From NCBI RefSeq assembly GCF_002158905.1, contig NZ_CP021432.1:47031-111030 (forward strand): 64,000 nt of DNA. Reading direction: 5' to 3'. The notes beneath the pieces are model-generated. The model saw nothing but the letters and a program-made list of their open reading frames with translations, ran no database searches and was not told the origin of the DNA. Made by a program: the position numbers and the translations under genes. This DNA is from Yoonia vestfoldensis. GTDB taxonomy: Bacteria; Pseudomonadota; Alphaproteobacteria; Rhodobacterales; Rhodobacteraceae. Below, piece after piece: positions 61,131 through 64,000 of the stretch (position 1 is the first letter of the stretch; every line of letters begins with the position of its first letter).

Positions 61131-62042
61131 CTAAGCCCCGATCCTCTTGATGCGGATGCCGAGTTTGCGGGCCTTGTCGACGATATTCTCGGTGATGCCC
61201 GAACCGGGCGTGGCGATCAGACCCTGGGGCATGGTCTCGAGCATCTTGTCGTTGCGCTTGAAGGGGGCAGCCTTGCCATGGCTCTTCCAGTCGGGTTTGA
61301 ACGCCACCTGCGTGACACCACGGGTATCTGCCCAGCGGGCAGCGATCATCTCGGCACCTTTTGGTGTGCCGCCGTGTAAAAGAATCATGTCTGGGTATTT
61401 CGCATGGGTGGCATCGAGGACGGACCAGATCAGGTCGTAGGCGTGATAGTCCCCGCCCGAGAAGGCGATCCGCGTGCCTTCGGGGCAGTGAACCTCGGTC
61501 TCCTTGCGCCGCTTGGCCGAGAGATAGGCCCGGCTGTCCACCACGGCGGAGGTGAGACCGCGATGCGAGACCTTGGATCCGGTGCGGGGCAGCCAGGGTG
61601 AACCGGTGGCGGCCGAGAAGTGGTCCACGGCCAGATCGCGCATCTGCTCGAAAGCGTCGCGATGGTCCCAGAGCTTCAGCCCGATCATCTGGAGGCGCTC
61701 GAGTTCGACCGAGGCGACCTCGGAGCCGTCCTGGATGGCCAGACTTTCCCGGACCTCGAATTCGTTGTCATCGAGGAGCTTCTGGATATGGGTGAGCCGG
61801 CGATGGAAGATCGAGGTCAGGGACCAGAGCATCTCTTCGAGATTGTCTTCCAACTGGCTTCCGGTGAGGAGGCCGATGGTGGTGTCAAAGAGCGTCGCCA
61901 TGGCGAGTTCGACCTCGTCGGGCTGGGGCAGGGGGCGATGATCGGTCTCGCCGGGCCCGGGCGTTGCGACGTGAAGTGCGAGGTGGTCGAGGATGGCGGA
62001 GGTCACGCCGGTTTCCTCTTGGATGTCTGTCTGATGGGGCAT
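61131..62042 (-). CDS. DUF2493 (SLOG-like) plasmid protein, copy 2
   Basis: 303 residues from the ATG at 62042 (AGAGGAAC); the long in-frame upstream extension is not credible. The N-terminal helical part (about 20-175) has FDTTIGLLTGSQLEDNLEEMLW-type segments. The C-terminal DUF2493 domain has GTRIAFSGGDYHAYDLIW, LLHGGTPKGAEMIAARWADTRG and WKSHGKAAPFKRND. It resembles copy 1 (6011-6940) most in the last 110 residues. Upstream lies a large inverted repeat. Lies immediately upstream of the repABC operon on the same strand, with the repA promoter region between. Confidence 0.87.
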   Translation of the reverse strand: MPHQTDIQEETGVTSAILDHLALHVATPGPGETDHRPLPQPDEVELAMATLFDTTIGLLTGSQLEDNLEEMLWSLTSIFHRRLTHIQKLLDDNEFEVRESLAIQDGSEVASVELERLQMIGLKLWDHRDAFEQMRDLAVDHFSAATGSPWLPRTGSKVSHRGLTSAVVDSRAYLSAKRRKETEVHCPEGTRIAFSGGDYHAYDLIWSVLDATHAKYPDMILLHGGTPKGAEMIAARWADTRGVTQVAFKPDWKSHGKAAPFKRNDKMLETMPQGLIATPGSGITENIVDKARKLGIRIKRIGA

Positions 62043-62354
62043 TGTCTGGTTCCTCTGTTTGATCTGACCCGATTTGGATGGGGCGATAACAGGACCGGCG
62101 GCGACCGGGCCGCATCCGTCAGGATCGGAGCGCAGCGGAGAATGTGACCCGGACCGGAAAATTGTTCCCGCGAGGAATGGCCCGCCACGGTCATGTGGTG
62201 GGGCAGGGGAATTTTCCGGGTAGCGGGCGCATTGCTGCCCGGGCGAGGAGCACTCTGCTCCGACCCGCCGGTCCATCGCTCCCCTTGTCCAAACGGGATC
62301 AGATAGAACCGGCGAAACCTTTGCCCGGTCAGGCATCCCCGGGGAGGTTGGCGG
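62043..62354. other. Intergenic region with a 66-base nested inverted repeat
   Basis: CCGGAAAATT (62154-62163) and AATTTTCCGG (62210-62219) are perfect 10-bp arms. Between them a second stem, GCCCGCCAC / GTGGTGGGGC, can form. It may be a transcriptional terminator for the Toprim gene or an operator for the DUF2493 gene. No gene is seen. Confidence 0.5.
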
Positions 62355-63401
62355 TCACCCGTCCTCGATCTCCAGACCTTGTGCTTTCATGGCCTTTAGC
62401 AGAGAACGGCGCAGCGCATCTTTGCCAAATGCCCGCAGATCGTCGTTGAAATCGCCCATGTTTGGTACGAGATCACCACAGGTAATTCCAAGCGATTCCA
62501 GTTGGTTAAGCAATCTTATTGATGCGTCGCGTCCAGCTTCGTCATTGTCCCGCGCGATCCAGATACGCTTGATCCTCGGCGGCGGGATGAAGAGGCCGAG
62601 ATGGGTGGCAGTGAGACAGGAGGCGAGATCGAACTCGGGGAGAGCCGTGCCGACCGAGAGGGTGTTCTCGAGACCTTCACCGACGATGAGATCGCTGCGC
62701 GCCTTGCCGGACCAGAAGCGGATGGCATGGCCGTGCAGCTGTCCGAGGATCCGCTTCGGGCTCTCGATCTCGGCCAAACCGCCGGTGGACGGGTCGAGAA
62801 AAACCCTTGCGCATCCGGTGATCTGGCCGCGATTGTCGGTGATCTTTGCCAGTAGGGCAGGGGCCCGTTCCAGCAGATCGGGGTCGTCCTCGCCCTGCCG
62901 CAGGAAGACACGCGCGTGATAGCGCAGGGCCGGGCCGAGCCGTGTGATCCCGCGCCCCTGCAGATAGGTGGCGGCCAAGGTGCCAAACACCGGCTTGCCA
63001 GCAGCGAAAAGTTTGCGCGCCCGCGCGATGCGTTTGCTGGAGGCTGCATCCGGGCGCTCAGCCCTTTGGGTGTCTCGAGGTACGGCAGGGCAGGGGGCTT
63101 CGCCGAGGAAGGATCGAGCCTCCCTCAGGGTCTCCTTGAGCGTGACAGACCCAAGCCGTTCATGCAGCAGGTCGATCAGGTCGCCATATTCACCCGTCGC
63201 GAAATCTTGCCAGGACCCGGCTTTACGACCAACCTGCGCCTGCAGACGGATGGCGAGGCTCTGGCCCTTTGCACCGGACGTGTCGCCGACCTGCCAATAA
63301 TTACCCAGCTTGCGCCCCTCGGGGAAATACTGGCGGCAGAAACTCTCGGCATGGTCTGCCAGATCGGCCGAGAGGTCCGCGATACTGTGGCGCGCGCTCA
63401 T
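62355..63401 (-). CDS. Toprim-domain, primase-like plasmid protein
   Basis: 348 residues from the ATG at 63401, overlapping the strawberry-notch stop (ATGA). The N-terminal region (about 1-90: FCRQYFPEGRKLGNYWQVGDTSG, WQDFATGEYGDLIDLLHE) resembles the DNA-primase-like entry domain. The C-terminal Toprim domain has LIVGEGLENTLSVG (catalytic Glu) and IWIARDNDEAGRDAS (DxD). Such proteins accompany strawberry-notch genes on alphaproteobacterial plasmids and may prime or process plasmid DNA. There is no attached helicase. Confidence 0.85.
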   Translation of the reverse strand: MSARHSIADLSADLADHAESFCRQYFPEGRKLGNYWQVGDTSGAKGQSLAIRLQAQVGRKAGSWQDFATGEYGDLIDLLHERLGSVTLKETLREARSFLGEAPCPAVPRDTQRAERPDAASSKRIARARKLFAAGKPVFGTLAATYLQGRGITRLGPALRYHARVFLRQGEDDPDLLERAPALLAKITDNRGQITGCARVFLDPSTGGLAEIESPKRILGQLHGHAIRFWSGKARSDLIVGEGLENTLSVGTALPEFDLASCLTATHLGLFIPPPRIKRIWIARDNDEAGRDASIRLLNQLESLGITCGDLVPNMGDFNDDLRAFGKDALRRSLLKAMKAQGLEIEDG

Positions 63402-64000
63402 GCGGCGGCCTCCGATGTGCCGGCGCCAACTGGATGCTCGGCAAGGACCCGTGTCAGCACCTCGATGCCGTCGACCGGAATGAACACCCGCGTCTTCCAC
63501 TGGATCACTTCCGTGAAACAGCCCATTGCCTTCAGTCCGGGCAGGGCCGCGCCTGAAGCACCTATCAGCTCAAGCCTCGGCTGCCCCATGACCAGCGACC
63601 GGCGCAGCTGATAGCCGCCGAGGAGGTTCAGCGTCGTCCTGGCTTCCATCACGGCGGCGAGCACTTCCCGCGGCGTCATCTCGATCTGGCAATCGAGACC
63701 AAGGCGTGCAAAGACATTGAGAAGCTGCTCCTGGCTGACCAGTCGACCGATGGCGCGCTCCCCATCCTCGGTCTGAAGGCGGTAGATGCGCATGTTGTCA
63801 GCGGGAAGCCGATCCCAGATCGGCAGGAGAAGCCCGCAGATGAGCGTAATCTTTGAGGTGGTGAACTCCGGCACTGCCTCGACCTCGGCCTGCCAGAGCT
63901 GTTCGAATATCGCATCATCGATCTCTTCCCAGTGCGACTTCGAGAACTCGGTCAGCGCGAGGATTTCTGTGGCCATCGGACGCAGAAGCTTCACCCGCAG
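63398..64000 (-). CDS. Second strawberry-notch gene, C-terminal end only
   Basis: The frame enters from the right edge and ends at 63398. About 200 residues are visible, homologous to the end of the broken gene at 14833-16614: LICGLLLPIWDRLPADNMRIYRL vs LLTGLLLPIWKTIP, and GLKAMGCFTEVIQWKTRVFIPVDG vs GLKALGCFTEIIAFQLRVFVP. The protein is thus the strawberry-notch C-terminal domain; methylase and helicase parts lie outside. Coupled to the Toprim gene by ATGA. Confidence 0.82.
   Translation of the reverse strand: MRVKLLRPMATEILALTEFSKSHWEEIDDAIFEQLWQAEVEAVPEFTTSKITLICGLLLPIWDRLPADNMRIYRLQTEDGERAIGRLVSQEQLLNVFARLGLDCQIEMTPREVLAAVMEARTTLNLLGGYQLRRSLVMGQPRLELIGASGAALPGLKAMGCFTEVIQWKTRVFIPVDGIEVLTRVLAEHPVGAGTSEAAA

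Noticed and set aside
1..64000. tRNA or rRNA genes
   Set aside because: I saw no cloverleaf with conserved TTCRANNC-type arms and no rRNA-like sequence in the window.

Overview
The window is part of a large, mosaic conjugative plasmid of the RepABC type, most likely from an alphaproteobacterium of the Rhodobacteraceae (roseobacter group). The evidence is a complete repABC operon with an antisense-RNA locus and two parS-like palindromes (57.3-60.9 kb), a VirD2/VirD4-type mobilisation module with an oriT (1-3.6 kb), a set of alphaproteobacterial plasmid accessory families (DUF2493, DUF736, DUF1403, DUF3768, ArdC, plasmid ParB-like proteins, strawberry-notch methylase/helicase) and a 'cuckoo'/CcsR-type CCUCCUCCC small RNA, a family typical of Rhodobacterales.

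Layout. 1-3.6 kb: VirD4 coupling protein (cut by the window edge), VirD2-like relaxase, a MobC-like accessory protein and oriT, whose nic core TATCCTG^C lies inside a perfect inverted repeat. The inferred transferred strand is the + strand, so coordinates above 3574 enter the recipient first. 3.6-32.5 kb: a long series of minus-strand genes with the T-strand as template: small plasmid proteins, a membrane SH3/thermonuclease-like protein, DUF2493, an SF2 helicase-nuclease, DUF736, a strawberry-notch methylase/helicase, a RelBE-type toxin-antitoxin pair, a frameshifted DUF6927-like gene, a ParB-like protein, DUF3768 and the ArdC antirestriction protein. This looks like a conjugative leading region. 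It is interrupted by an IS1182-family element, an IS3-family element and a 6.3-kb recombinase-in-trio (RIT) element.

The most striking object is the RIT-type element at 16.6-22.9 kb. Perfect 170-bp terminal inverted repeats encode the start codon and first residues of both convergent transcription units: three overlapping tyrosine recombinase genes on one side and a TOTE-type primase-helicase on the other. It lies inside the strawberry-notch gene, which an IS3 copy also splits near its 5' end. Removing both elements at their short direct repeats restores a 1,421-codon reading frame exactly.

32.8-36.5 kb: a CcsR/cuckoo-like sRNA with a tandem 22-nt duplication, a tyrosine recombinase killed by an amber codon, small unknown proteins, and an XRE regulator plus ImmA/IrrE protease pair. 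36.5-51.5 kb: a minus-strand genome-defence/DNA-processing operon, in transcription order TerB-domain membrane protein (split by the second IS3 copy), BrxD-like ATPase, Lhr-like helicase, DUF4297/Cap4-like nuclease, HerA ATPase, YhaO-like nuclease and YhaN-like ATPase. The AT-rich HerA-DUF4297 pair looks inserted into an older TerB-ATPase-helicase-YhaO-YhaN operon. 51.8-54.5 kb: Fic protein, then DUF1403-ScpB. 54.6-57.2 kb: an integrase that has truncated a second ParB-like gene. 57.3-64 kb: parS sites, repC, ctRNA, repB, repA, a second DUF2493 protein, a Toprim primase-like protein and the 3' end of a second strawberry-notch gene.

Two copies each of the DUF2493, ParB-like and strawberry-notch families suggest that two related plasmid backbones have fused. 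All calls rest on reading the sequence and on recognising protein families; no database search was run.
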